From assembly GCA_947458705.1 (NCBI GenBank), contig CANHAH010000014.1, forward strand, positions 1 through 36,535: a DNA stretch of 36,535 bases, given 5' to 3'. This DNA comes from Opitutia bacterium (GTDB lineage Bacteria; Verrucomicrobiota; Verrucomicrobiia; Opitutales; Opitutaceae). The translations under genes were made by a program, and so were the position numbers. Below, one piece after another: positions 17,316 to 25,811 of this stretch; the first letter of the stretch is position 1, and each line of letters starts with the position of its first letter. The notes beneath the pieces are model-generated. The model saw only the letters and a list, made by a program, of their open reading frames with translations, searched no databases and was not told the origin of the DNA.

Positions 17316-18239
17316 ATGGAAAAGCTTTCCCACCTCGGCCACACGCTGACGCGCTGGCACGTCGGTTCGTCTACGTTTCTGGCTTATCCCGAAAAAGGCG
17401 CCCGCCTCATGAATTGGCACCTCACACTTGGCGACGGCTCGGTGCGCGACATCGTTTACTGGCCCGAACTTAACTCCTTCGACGATTTTTTCAAAACGCG
17501 CGGCGGCAACCCAATCCTGTTTCCCTTTAACGCCCGCACTTTTGACCAAGGCGAAATCTATTTTTGGCGCGCACCCGATGGGGTGCGTCGACCCATGCCG
17601 ATGCACGGGTTTGCCCGCCACTCGGACTTTAAGGTCACGCGACTCGACCCCGCCGGTTTCACCGCACAACTCACTCCCACCGCCGAGTCCCGCACGATTT
17701 ATCCTTACGAGTTCGAATTCAACGTCAGCTACCGCTTTGCCCCGCTCGGCCTCACCTGCGAATTCGCCCTCACCAACCACGGCCACGAACCCATCCCGTG
17801 GAGCGCCGGCCACCACTTTTATTTCACCCTGCCTTGGGCCGAGGGCACGACGCGCGCCGATTACAACATCCGCATTCCTGCGAAACGCCGCTACAAACAC
17901 GATTTCACCACCGGCCAACTCACCCCCGGGCCCAAGCTCTATCTCGAAGAACCACTTTCTAACCCCGACCTCATCGACACTCAGCACACCAATCTGAGCA
18001 GTAACGAAGTCCTCTTTGGGGAACCCGATCGCCCCGGCGCCATCAGCGTGCGTATCGGCGAGGCCGCGGTCCCGCCAGCCGACGCCACGATTGTGACTTG
18101 GACCCTCGACGACCAAGCCCCATATTACTGCGTCGAGCCTTGGATGGGCCCACCCAACGCCCCTGAAAACAAACTCGGCCTGCACTTCGTCGCACCCGGA
18201 AAAACCGAGAAATTCATTGTCGCGGTCGCCGTGAAATAA
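17316..18239 (+). CDS. Aldose 1-epimerase / hexose-6-phosphate mutarotase-type protein
   Basis: A 307-residue protein of the galactose mutarotase-like fold. The start chosen is the ATG giving MEKLSHLGHTL; an in-frame TTG at 17208 would add 36 residues of low-complexity character that do not look like part of the fold. Family features include NPILFPFNAR, a PMHGFARHSDF segment carrying a likely catalytic histidine, WSAGHHFYFTLPW, and YYCVEPWMGPPNAPE, which carries the conserved glutamate region. Such enzymes speed interconversion of alpha and beta sugar anomers. It is transcribed divergently from the NfeD protease gene. Whether the substrate is phosphorylated is not visible. Confidence 0.82.
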   Translation: MEKLSHLGHTLTRWHVGSSTFLAYPEKGARLMNWHLTLGDGSVRDIVYWPELNSFDDFFKTRGGNPILFPFNARTFDQGEIYFWRAPDGVRRPMPMHGFARHSDFKVTRLDPAGFTAQLTPTAESRTIYPYEFEFNVSYRFAPLGLTCEFALTNHGHEPIPWSAGHHFYFTLPWAEGTTRADYNIRIPAKRRYKHDFTTGQLTPGPKLYLEEPLSNPDLIDTQHTNLSSNEVLFGEPDRPGAISVRIGEAAVPPADATIVTWTLDDQAPYYCVEPWMGPPNAPENKLGLHFVAPGKTEKFIVAVAVK

Positions 18240-18313
18240 GCTCACTTCACCCACGATCAACAGACTTCACGCTTGCGCGCCGCCCCACACTTTGCGGCAT
18301 TGGCCCTCTGCAT

Positions 18314-19457
18314 ATGGTCTCCACCGAAAACTTAAACCAAATCGAAACCATCAAGAAGCGCGCCGGGCATCTATGGAGGTTTCTTTGACTGCGATCAAAA
18401 GCAGCGTGAAATCGAGGCCATGGACGCGGAGATGGGTGCGCCCGATTTCTGGAATAGCAATGAGCGCGCCCAAAAGCACATCGCCAAACTGAACGGCCTC
18501 AAACGAGCTATTTTGCCCGTCGTCGCTTACCAAAAGAAGATCGATGACCTCGCCGTTATGATTGAGCTGATGGCTGGCGAAGATGCCGCCGCTCAGGAAG
18601 CCTACGACAAGGAACTTACCGGCACTCTCACCGCGCTCACCACCGAGCTCGACGAGCTCGAGATCGCCTCCTTCCTCACCGGCCAGTTCGACCGCAATAA
18701 CGCCATCTTCTCTATCCAAGCCGGCGCCGGCGGCACTGAGTCCAACGATTGGGCTGACATCATGTTCCGCATGTATTCGCGCTGGGCCGAGCGACGTAAC
18801 TACACCGTAGAACTCATGGACGTGCAACCCGGCGACACCGCCGGTATCAGCAAAGCCACTATCCTCATCAAAGGCGAAAACGCCTACGGCTACGCCAAGG
18901 CCGAGCGCGGCGTCCACCGCCTCGTCCGCATCAGCCCCTTCGATTCTAACAAGCGCCGCCACACCTCGTTCTGCGCCGTGGACGTCGTCGCCGAAATCAC
19001 CGAAGACATCAACGTCGAGCTCAACGAAACCGATATCCGCGTCGACGTTTACCGCTCCTCCGGCAAAGGCGGCCAAGGCGTCAACACCACCGACTCCGCC
19101 GTCCGTCTCACCCACGCGCCCACCGGCATTGTTGTTGTCTGCCAAAACGAACGCTCTCAGATCAAGAACAAGGCAGCCGCCATGAACGTCCTCAAAGCGC
19201 GCATCTACGAGCGCCGCCAAGACGAGCAACGCGCCGAGATGGATAAGTTCTATGGAGAAAAAGGCGAAATCGGTTTCGGCGCCCAGATCCGCAGTTACGT
19301 CCTGCAGCCTTATCAGATGGTGAAAGACCTGCGCACCGGCATCAGCACCAGCGACACCCAAGGCGTCCTTGACGGCGACCTTGACCGCTTCGTCAACGCT
19401 TGGCTCCGCGCAGGCTGCCCACGCCACCGCAATAAAGACATCCAGATGGACGAATAA
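18314..19457 (+). CDS. prfB: Peptide chain release factor 2 with programmed +1 frameshift
   Basis: The full gene uses two frames. Frame 0 begins at ATG 18314 and encodes 24 residues ending RFL before an in-frame TGA at 18386-18388. Skipping the T at 18386 joins it to the frame reading [19 protein letters not shown] through to 19457, about 380 residues in all. The shift site CTT-TGA-C is preceded by an internal Shine-Dalgarno-like GGAGG at 18375-18379, three bases before CTT, as in classical RF2 autoregulation. The RF2-specific SPF tripeptide that recognises UGA/UAA is present ([13 protein letters not shown]), and the GGQ hydrolysis motif is at about 252-254. An annotation starting at the internal ATG 18420 would miss the N-terminus. 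Confidence 0.95.
18375..18389 (+). promoter_or_regulatory. prfB programmed +1 frameshift site
   Basis: GGAGG (18375-18379), a TTT spacer, then CTTTGAC (18383-18389) form the standard RF2 recoding element. Low RF2 makes ribosomes pause at the UGA and slip by one base into the main frame; high RF2 causes termination. Both the spacing and the slippery CUU codon match the known element. Confidence 0.93.
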
Positions 19458-19530
19458 CGCGCGCCGCGCCCTTTGGGAAACCTCTTCCCGTTTGGCACTG
19501 CGCGATTTTACGCCTTCGCTGTTTCGCTCC

Positions 19531-20985
19531 ATGTCTGACCTGCCCTACGAACACCTCCGCTCGACGTTCGCCGCGCAGTCGCTTTTCGAGGACAAGACCT
19601 GGCAACTCGCCCCCGAGGCCTGGGCCCTCACGCCCGAGCAAGTCACCCAACTCGAGGCGATCGGCAGCGCCTGCCTCGAGTTTCACCACGCCCTGGAGAC
19701 CCTCTACCTGCGCTCCGCCAGCGGTAAAAATCTCCTCCGCAACAAACCCCTCCTTGCGCCCTGGGTCGCCGACTACCTCGACCGTGGTAAACCCGCCCAC
19801 CTGATCGCCCACGCCCGCGATCCCAAGAACCGCGGCGCCTTCCCTTCGGTCCTCCGTCCCGACCTGCTCCTCACCGACGAAGGCTTCGTCATGACCGAGC
19901 TCGACTCCGTCCCCGGCGGCATCGGCCTCACCGCGTTTCTCAATCGCCTCTACACCGCCGGCGACCCCGACGCGCATATTGTCGGTGCCAGCGACGCGAT
20001 GATCCGCAATTTCTACGCCTCGCTTGCCGCCCTCCGACCCACCGAACGCAACCCCCTCATTGCCCTGGTCGTCAGCGACGAAGCCGCCACCTACCGACCC
20101 GAGATGCAGTGGCTCGCCCACCAGCTCCAACTCCTCGGTCACCGCGTATTTTGCATCCGCCCCGAAGACATTTTTCCGCTGGAAAACTCCCTGTTTTTCT
20201 CCGCCGACGGCAACCCCGAGAAAATTGACATCATTTACCGCTTTTTCGAGCTCTTCGACCTCGCCAACCTTCGCACCCAAAACTTCATCTTCGAGTCCTG
20301 GGTTGCCGGTGAAGTCGCCCTCGCTCCGCCAATGCGGCCGTTTCAAGAGGAGAAACTCTCCCTCGCGCTCTTTCATCACCACTTGCTCACAGAATTTTGG
20401 GCCGAAACCCTCAGCACCCGCGCCCTAAAAATCCTTCGCGACCTCATTCCGCCGTCCTGGATTATGGATCCGGCGCCACTCCCACCCGGCGCCGTCCTCG
20501 ATGCACCCCGCGCCGCGGGCCGCGCCCTCAGCACGTGGCTCGACCTCGCCCACGCCTCGCAGAAAGAGCGCGATCTCATCATTAAAATTTCTGGCTACCA
20601 CGAGACCGCCTGGGGCGCCCGCAGTGTGATCCTCGGCAGCGATTGCTCACGCGAAGAATGGCAGCACGGCCTGGCCCGCGCTCTCGACCTCGCGCCGACG
20701 CACCTACACGTCCTCCAAGCCTTCAAAAAGCCCCGCCGCGCCCGCCACCGCGTCTATCGCGCCGCCGCCCATGATTTAGGCGGGGTGCCCTCAACCTGCG
20801 AAACCTCCGCATCCACCGCGATGAGCGCCGTCGAAGTCGACGGCCGCCTACGCCTGTGTCCGTATTATTTCGTGGTGGCTGGCCAAACCCGCCTCTCCGG
20901 CGCCTTGGCCACCTTCTGCCCGCCCGACAAAAAAATCATCCACGGCATGCAAGACGCCGCCTTGCTTCCATGTCGGGTGGTTTAA
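19531..20985 (+). CDS. Unrecognised protein, possibly circularly permuted ATP-grasp-like
   Basis: The ATG at 19531 (MSDLPYEHLRSTF) gives 484 residues; the frame is open upstream but overlaps prfB, so the longer form is unlikely. I do not recognise a named family with confidence. Features seen: FPSVLRPDLLLTDEGFVMTE followed by LDSVPGGIGLT (about 108-140), which resembles the substrate/ATP region of circularly permuted ATP-grasp enzymes such as glutathionylspermidine-synthase-like proteins; IIYRFFELFDL (about 238-248); LIIKISGYHETAWGARSVIL (about 349-368); and a C-terminal SAVEVDGRLRLCPYYFVVAG block. There is no signal peptide or membrane segment. It lies 74 bases after prfB. The last 31 codons of homologous sequence recur at 24092, beyond the TonB receptor gene. 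Confidence 0.6.
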   Translation: MSDLPYEHLRSTFAAQSLFEDKTWQLAPEAWALTPEQVTQLEAIGSACLEFHHALETLYLRSASGKNLLRNKPLLAPWVADYLDRGKPAHLIAHARDPKNRGAFPSVLRPDLLLTDEGFVMTELDSVPGGIGLTAFLNRLYTAGDPDAHIVGASDAMIRNFYASLAALRPTERNPLIALVVSDEAATYRPEMQWLAHQLQLLGHRVFCIRPEDIFPLENSLFFSADGNPEKIDIIYRFFELFDLANLRTQNFIFESWVAGEVALAPPMRPFQEEKLSLALFHHHLLTEFWAETLSTRALKILRDLIPPSWIMDPAPLPPGAVLDAPRAAGRALSTWLDLAHASQKERDLIIKISGYHETAWGARSVILGSDCSREEWQHGLARALDLAPTHLHVLQAFKKPRRARHRVYRAAAHDLGGVPSTCETSASTAMSAVEVDGRLRLCPYYFVVAGQTRLSGALATFCPPDKKIIHGMQDAALLPCRVV

Positions 20986-21106
20986 ACGGATAATCCCGCC
21001 CGCCCGCTTTCTGGCCCTTTTGGGCTCTGAAGCTCACAAGCGCCGAACCGAGGACTGCCTTAGCTGGATTGGCCCTTAATCGCTGAGTCTGGAACTAACA
21101 AAACGC

Positions 21107-21148
21107 GGCCCGCCCTCTTTTTTGCCCCCATTTGTTCGGGCCTTTTTT
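21107..21148 (+). terminator. Possible terminator after the ATP-grasp-like gene
   Basis: GGCCCG (21107-21112) can pair with CGGGCC (21137-21142), directly followed by six T residues. The loop is long (24 bases), which weakens the call. It lies about 120 bases past the stop at 20985. Apart from this and the TonB leader, I see nothing else in 20986-21222. Confidence 0.35.
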
Positions 21149-21155
21149 GCAGAAC

Positions 21156-21222
21156 TTGACGAAGAAAATTTAATATCTTAGTTGGGCAAAAGCCCTTCGG
21201 CTTACCCCCGCCCTACCAACCC
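21156..21222 (+). promoter_or_regulatory. Putative promoter and leader of the TonB-dependent receptor gene
   Basis: TTGACG at 21156-21161 is a good -35 candidate in an A/T-rich patch; the best -10 (around TTAGTT 21178-21183) is poor. In the leader, GGGC-AAAA-GCCC (21184-21195) and AAGCC-CTTC-GGCTT (21190-21203) are two short hairpins that share bases and cannot form together. They could be a simple switch or chance. Confidence 0.3.
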
Positions 21223-23988
21223 ATGAAAATAATCTACATACAGGCATTAAAAATGAACGCTTATTGCCGCTCTTTGGGCTGGCTGCTCGTTACACCCGCG
21301 CTGCTCGCGCAGGTGGCGACTCCGCCCAGCCCGCAAAGCTCGGCCGATAACGCGGTCCGGCTCTCGCCCTTTGTGATTTCTTCCGAGAGAGACTCGGGCT
21401 GGTCGGCCAACGACACGCTGTCTGCCACACGCACCAAACAAGCATTGAAGGACGTGCCGGTAAATATCGACGCGATCACTTCCGATTTCATGGAAGATCT
21501 CGGCCTGTTCACGGCCGATGAAACGGCGGCGTTTGTGGCCAACGTTTACGCGGCTCCGACCATGGAGAACGACAATCAGGGAGGAAACTTCGCGTTTCGC
21601 GGACTCAGTCAGGGCAACAACGTGAGCCGAAATTATTTCCGATGGAATATTCCGTCCGACACCTACAACGTAGAGCGAATCGATTTCGGCAAAGGCTCCA
21701 ATTCCCTCATTTTCGGCGAGGTTGAACCGGGCGGACAAGGCGCGGTTTTTACCAAAAGGGCGTTGATGAAAAATTTTGGTTCCACTACAGCGATCTACAA
21801 CAGTGAGGGCGCCTACCGCCTCCAGTTAGACTACAACCGGAAATTGAGGGACGGCCTAGCGTTGCGGTTCAACGCGATCAAGCGCGAGGAGCGCACGTAT
21901 CAGGATGCATCCAAATACGGTCTTTTGGGCGCGACCTTAACCCTCACGTGGCAGCCGTTTCGCGACACCGTCATCCGCATTGAAAACGAGCGCGGCGATT
22001 TTGAAAATGCCCGCGGTTTTACCGGCGTCTTCATCCGTGAGCAATCGGCGCGGTCACTTGGCTACGGCACACAGGGCACTTATTTTACCTCCGATGGCGT
22101 GTGGGTACAGCAAGCGACGCTTTCCGCGGCGGACCGGGCGGCGGCGAATGGACCGGCAGGCGGTCAACCTTCGCTGCTCGAAGGCGGTTTCTATGACGTA
22201 GCCCTGCGCAATGCTGCGGGAGTAGTCGTCGGCACCAAGCGCGTCGCCGGTCTGCCGAAGCATTACAACATTCGTGGTTCGTTTGACCGCCAGGCGCGGC
22301 CCTTCGACACCTACTCAATCACGGTCGAGCAACGGGCGGGCCCGCTCGATTTGGAGTTAGCTTATAATTTCCAGAATCAAATGTCCCTTCGCACGGACAA
22401 TTTTTTCAGCCAGACCGTCAGTCTCGATGTCAACGGTCGGCCCTTCATCGATACCACGCTTGACCAGAAACGCTTCGGCAACGAATCGGACTCTTTTCGA
22501 GGCACGGCGGTCTACAAACTCGACAAATTTAAATGGATGCAGCAACTCTTCGTCCTAAGCGCCGAGTACAAGGAAGACGCTACCGACAATCTCCGTTGGC
22601 AGTATTTCAACATCAAGGCCGTCGAGAACGGTACCGCCGCCGCCCTCAACCTCAACACCGACCGCGGCCGTCTCCGGCTCTACCTCGACGATCCGAAATT
22701 CTACTCGCGGGAGCTTTTCGACCAGCTCAAACCGGGGAATCTGCCCGTGACGGACAAGGTTAACATGGTGGCCCTTCGCCTCTTTCCCGCCGGCACTTCG
22801 GCGACGAGTGGCACCGAATGGCGCCAGTCGTATGCCACGTCCTTTTCGGCTAGCGGCCGCTATTTTCGCGGCAAGTTACAATCCCTGTTCGGCGCCCGCC
22901 GCGATTGGAACCGCGTCTATGAGTATGTCGGCACGCGCACATTTGGCCGGTTCAACGAAGATATCGCTCCACCCAAGCGGTCCGATGCGCTTGCGGGCGA
23001 ATACATCGAAAACATGTTCATGCATCAGGCCAATACCAGCTACACCGGCGGGCTGACGCTGGCTCTCACCAAGGACATCAACCTTTACGGAGTCTATTCG
23101 GAATCGTTTCGTTTCCAAGACGCCCGCACCTTTGATCGCGAGCGTTTCGGTCCGATTGCCGGTGTCACCAAAGAGGTCGGCCTAAAGGGCAACATTTTCG
23201 GCGACCGAGCCTCCTTCACGTTGGGGGTCTTTGAAATCGACCGCGAAAACGTAGTGCGGACTTGGAACGGAGTCATCGATTTTTCCGCCAGTGAGACCGA
23301 GGACTTGATGAATCCGAACAACGTGCTGCCCGGCGATCCCGGTTACCGATATGTGGAACCAGGCACCGCCAGCGCCTCGCGCAACTATCGCTCCACGGAG
23401 AGCTCAACCGGAGCCGATCTCACCTTGATGGTGCGGCCTGTCCAAGGTTTGCAGCTCCGCTTCTCCTTGGGCCGCACCAAGGTTTTTAGTAATCCTGACT
23501 TAAAAGCCTTCCGCGGCTACTATGACGCCGCCCTCACTCGCGGAAACGAAAGCCCGGCGATGCTTGCGGATGCGAAGCTTTTGCTCGATTCACTGGACAT
23601 CGCGACCAAACCCGCCGGGGCGCGGGCCGCGCCCTGGTCGGCGAGCTGGATTGCGGACTATGCGTTTAACCGGAGCGCTTGGACTCCGCTGCGAGGCGTG
23701 CGGCTGGGAGTCAACGGCAGCTGGCGGGATGATTATCTCCTCGGCATCGCCAGCGGCCAGGAACTCGTCGGAGGTTCCACGCACCTCGTCGGGGCCTACG
23801 TCATGCGCGACCAAAAAATATGGGGCCAGCAGGTACGAATCCGCGCCGGGGTGAGAAACCTCTTCGACTTAGAAAACGAAGACATACGGAAGACTTCCTT
23901 CACGACCCTAGCGAACGGCGCCAATGTTTACCGCTACAGCTATGTGATGCCCGCGCAGTATGATCTGACACTGACGGTCAGGTTCTAG
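21223..23988 (+). CDS. TonB-dependent outer-membrane receptor
   Basis: A 921-residue outer-membrane transporter. The N-terminus has a signal-like stretch (SLGWLLVTPALLAQV); the start may be this ATG or the one 10 codons later (MNAYCRS). A TonB-box-like RLSPFVIS segment at about 46-53 is followed by the plug domain (ALKDVPVNIDAITSDFMEDL, NFAFRGLSQGNNVSRNYFRW, VERIDFGKGSNSLIFGEVEPGG) and a 22-strand-type barrel closing with YDLTLTVRF and a terminal Phe. The plug resembles those of ferric-siderophore/sugar receptors common in Opitutaceae. No TonB, ExbB or ExbD gene is nearby. A sugar isomerase follows about 310 bases downstream. The gene lies between two copies of the tail of the preceding gene, suggesting insertion or duplication at this locus. 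Confidence 0.93.
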   Translation: MKIIYIQALKMNAYCRSLGWLLVTPALLAQVATPPSPQSSADNAVRLSPFVISSERDSGWSANDTLSATRTKQALKDVPVNIDAITSDFMEDLGLFTADETAAFVANVYAAPTMENDNQGGNFAFRGLSQGNNVSRNYFRWNIPSDTYNVERIDFGKGSNSLIFGEVEPGGQGAVFTKRALMKNFGSTTAIYNSEGAYRLQLDYNRKLRDGLALRFNAIKREERTYQDASKYGLLGATLTLTWQPFRDTVIRIENERGDFENARGFTGVFIREQSARSLGYGTQGTYFTSDGVWVQQATLSAADRAAANGPAGGQPSLLEGGFYDVALRNAAGVVVGTKRVAGLPKHYNIRGSFDRQARPFDTYSITVEQRAGPLDLELAYNFQNQMSLRTDNFFSQTVSLDVNGRPFIDTTLDQKRFGNESDSFRGTAVYKLDKFKWMQQLFVLSAEYKEDATDNLRWQYFNIKAVENGTAAALNLNTDRGRLRLYLDDPKFYSRELFDQLKPGNLPVTDKVNMVALRLFPAGTSATSGTEWRQSYATSFSASGRYFRGKLQSLFGARRDWNRVYEYVGTRTFGRFNEDIAPPKRSDALAGEYIENMFMHQANTSYTGGLTLALTKDINLYGVYSESFRFQDARTFDRERFGPIAGVTKEVGLKGNIFGDRASFTLGVFEIDRENVVRTWNGVIDFSASETEDLMNPNNVLPGDPGYRYVEPGTASASRNYRSTESSTGADLTLMVRPVQGLQLRFSLGRTKVFSNPDLKAFRGYYDAALTRGNESPAMLADAKLLLDSLDIATKPAGARAAPWSASWIADYAFNRSAWTPLRGVRLGVNGSWRDDYLLGIASGQELVGGSTHLVGAYVMRDQKIWGQQVRIRAGVRNLFDLENEDIRKTSFTTLANGANVYRYSYVMPAQYDLTLTVRF

Positions 23989-24027
23989 ATCCGCGACCTG
24001 CATATCTAAGCTCGAGTCGATGGACTT

Positions 24028-24055
24028 CGATTGCACCGCCGCAGCGGTGTAATCG
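24028..24055. terminator. Strong hairpin downstream of the TonB receptor gene
   Basis: A 12-bp stem (CGATTGCACCGC/GCGGTGTAATCG, with one G-T wobble) and a CGCA tetraloop lies 40 bases past the receptor stop. No T-run follows, so it may be a factor-dependent terminator, an mRNA stabiliser or a repeat of REP type. Confidence 0.4.
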
Positions 24056-24091
24056 GCAAAACAGTGATGCGATGATTTTACCGCGCTCACG

Positions 24092-24241
24092 ATGCACGCC
24101 GTCGAAGTCGACGGCCGCTTGAGCCTGTGCCCGTATTATTTCTTGGCGGCCGGCCAAACCCGCCTATCCGGCGTCTTGGCCAACCTAGATCTGCCCCCGC
24201 CCCGCGCCATTAAAATCAAACTGAGGTTGCCCACGTCGTGA
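24092..24241 (+). pseudogene. 3'-end remnant of a paralogue of the 19531-20985 gene
   Basis: The ATG at 24092 opens a 49-codon frame whose first 31 codons align with codons from 20821 onward of the gene at 19531-20985. By hand, 81 of 93 bases match and 25 of 31 residues are identical (shared blocks AVEVDGRL, LCPYYF, AGQTRLSG). After that the two sequences diverge, and the frame ends at TGA 24239-24241. Nothing matching the first 430 residues of the parent is present upstream; that space holds the TonB receptor. It is best read as the decayed tail of a second copy, left by duplication or by insertion of the receptor gene into a paralogue. Translation of a small peptide cannot be excluded. Confidence 0.75.
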
Positions 24242-24300
24242 AAATCAGCGTCGGATTAAGGCCGACGATTTCTTTAACCCCTGCTCCACCCTTCCACCCC

Positions 24301-25209
24301 ATGAATTCACTCTCCCGCCGTCATTTCCTCGCTGCTTCCTCCACCGTCGTCGCGACCGCGCTTCTGCCACGCCACCTCTTCGCCGCTTCCGCCGGCTCCG
24401 CTTGGCCGGTCGGTTGTTTCAATCGCCCGTGGACCAAGTGGTCGTATGACGAGACGCTCGATGCCATCAAAGCCGCGGGCTACACCCACACCGGCTTGCT
24501 CACACCGACCAAGGAGGACCCCTTCACCGGATCCAGCGCCACCCCGGAATACCTCGCCGCACTCAAACAGAAAATCACTGCCCGAGGACTCAAAGTTAAC
24601 ATGACCGCGCTGCGCGTAAACACCGCGCTCGAGCTTCCAGCGGCCATCACTGATACCCGCAAGCAGATCGAAAACGGCCACACCGTAGGGGTCGAATTCG
24701 CTCTCACCTTCGGCGAAGATAAACCCGAGCGTTACGAAAAATATTTCAAGATCATGGCCGACGCCGCGGCCTTTGCTGCGGAGCGCGGCATCAAGCTTGT
24801 CATGAAACCCCACGGCGGCGGCAGCGGCGCCTCCTTAGAAATCCTCAGCGCGATCAAGACCGTCGGGCACAAAAATTTCAAAATCTGGTACGACGCCGGC
24901 AACATCATCTACTACACCGGCAAAGATCCGGTCGAAGAGCTAAAACCCATCGTCCAACACGTCACCGGTTTCTGCGCGAAAGATTGCTCCGTAACACTCG
25001 ACAACGCCGGCAAGCGCAAACCTGACGTCATGATTCAATTTGGCGCTGGTCAGGTCGACTTCGCCGCCGTGTTCCAAGGACTCAAGGCCGGCGGTTTCAA
25101 CGGTCCCGTGATGGTGGAATGCTGCAAGATCGGCGCAACCGCCGCCGAGACTACCGCCAACGCGAAAGCCAACCGCGATTTCCTCAACCGCGTGCTCGCC
25201 GGCGTCTGA
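24301..25209 (+). CDS. Sugar phosphate isomerase/epimerase-like TIM-barrel protein with Tat leader
   Basis: A 302-residue protein. The start is the ATG giving MNSLSRRHFLAASS, a twin-arginine leader followed by a hydrophobic stretch ending near LFAAS; a GTG 63 bases upstream is in frame but would bury the leader. The TIM barrel shows LKVNMTALRV, KLVMKPHGGG (metal/substrate region), WYDAGNIIYYTG and GPVMVECCKIG, with Asp, His and Glu placed as in xylose isomerase-like enzymes. It is a paralogue in type of the gene at 2210 but clearly different in sequence. CTTCCACCCC directly precedes the ATG instead of a ribosome binding site. Its place after the TonB receptor suggests processing of an imported sugar. 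Confidence 0.87.
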   Translation: MNSLSRRHFLAASSTVVATALLPRHLFAASAGSAWPVGCFNRPWTKWSYDETLDAIKAAGYTHTGLLTPTKEDPFTGSSATPEYLAALKQKITARGLKVNMTALRVNTALELPAAITDTRKQIENGHTVGVEFALTFGEDKPERYEKYFKIMADAAAFAAERGIKLVMKPHGGGSGASLEILSAIKTVGHKNFKIWYDAGNIIYYTGKDPVEELKPIVQHVTGFCAKDCSVTLDNAGKRKPDVMIQFGAGQVDFAAVFQGLKAGGFNGPVMVECCKIGATAAETTANAKANRDFLNRVLAGV

Positions 25210-25220
25210 TCGCGCCGCAA

Positions 25221-25511
25221 TTAGCTCGCGACCGCCCAAGACTCGAACTCGTCCGCCGGCTCGCCGCAGTAAAACCGCACGATCTGGCGCTCAAGATCTG
25301 CGCGCGATTGCGTGCTGCGCAAGGGCGGTAGGTCGCTGGCACTGGCCGCGGCATAATACCAGCCAGCGCAGGTGCGTACGATCGCACCTGAAGCAGCGAC
25401 CGGGCATTCGCCCAGCCACACCCGCGCCACGATTTCGCCGGTCTCGCCGCCGGGTGCGGCGACCAAACCGGCGACCCGCGCAAAGTGAATCACACGCACC
25501 AGCGAGTTCAT
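25221..25511 (-). CDS. Small hypothetical protein, second gene of an accessory cassette
   Basis: A 96-residue product starting MNSLVRVIHFARVAGLVAAP; its ATG overlaps the stop of the gene before it by four bases (25508-25511), which supports it as a real translated gene. The body reads GGETGEIVARVWLGECPVA, SGAIVRTCAGWYYAAASAS and a C-terminal LERQIVRFYCGEPADEFES, a small mixed alpha/beta pattern. I do not recognise a family. There is no signal peptide. Because it is coupled to an integrase-arm-like protein and lies behind a structured RNA, it probably belongs to a small mobile or accessory unit rather than to the sugar cluster. Confidence 0.55.
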   Translation of the reverse strand: MNSLVRVIHFARVAGLVAAPGGETGEIVARVWLGECPVAASGAIVRTCAGWYYAAASASDLPPLRSTQSRADLERQIVRFYCGEPADEFESWAVAS

Positions 25512-25765
25512 GCGGCGACTTGATCGCGCGGTTCGCAGCCGCACGCAACCGGGTAAGAACGCGCGAGTTGGGCAAAAAAACGGTCACGGCGTTGGCGGGC
25601 TTCAGCGAGGTCTTTGGTGCCTAAAGTACGCCGGATGCGCTCTTTAGTGAACGGCGTAGGGTGCACCGTATAGTGCAAAAACCAAGTCCCGTGGTTATTC
25701 CACAGGTGGTGGTTAGGATTGGCCGCAGGGCGTCGAAGCCCAGGGATAGAGTTGGATGTGATCAT
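25508..25765 (-). CDS. Small protein resembling an orphan integrase N-terminal (arm-binding) domain
   Basis: The ATG at 25765 (MITSNSIPGLRRPAANPN) gives 85 residues. The frame stays open upstream to a GTG at 25891, but that would run through the perfect terminator hairpin and the candidate RNA, so the shorter form is preferred. The core HHLWNNHGTWFLHYTVHP, then RIRRTLGTKDLAEARQRRD, has the look of the three-strand-plus-helix arm-binding domain at the start of phage-type tyrosine recombinases: a WxxHYT strand, a basic turn, and the D-x-x-EARxxRD helix. The catalytic domain is absent, so it is either a remnant of an integrase or a free-standing DNA-binding protein. It is coupled by ATGA to the next small gene. 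Confidence 0.6.
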   Translation of the reverse strand: MITSNSIPGLRRPAANPNHHLWNNHGTWFLHYTVHPTPFTKERIRRTLGTKDLAEARQRRDRFFAQLARSYPVACGCEPRDQVAA

Positions 25766-25811
25766 GTTGCGTGATTTCTTGGTTGAGGAGGATCGCGCAG
25801 CAGGGGTGGAA

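Noticed and set aside
17283-18260. A 325-codon minus-strand frame opposite the mutarotase gene
   Set aside because: The mutarotase frame has clear family motifs; the antisense frame does not.
18351-19532. A 393-codon minus-strand frame opposite prfB
   Set aside because: prfB with SPF and GGQ motifs explains the region; the antisense product is low complexity.
24238-24300. Upstream GTG start for the sugar isomerase at 24301
   Set aside because: It would put 21 extra residues before a standard twin-arginine leader and overlaps the gene remnant; the ATG at 24301 is better.
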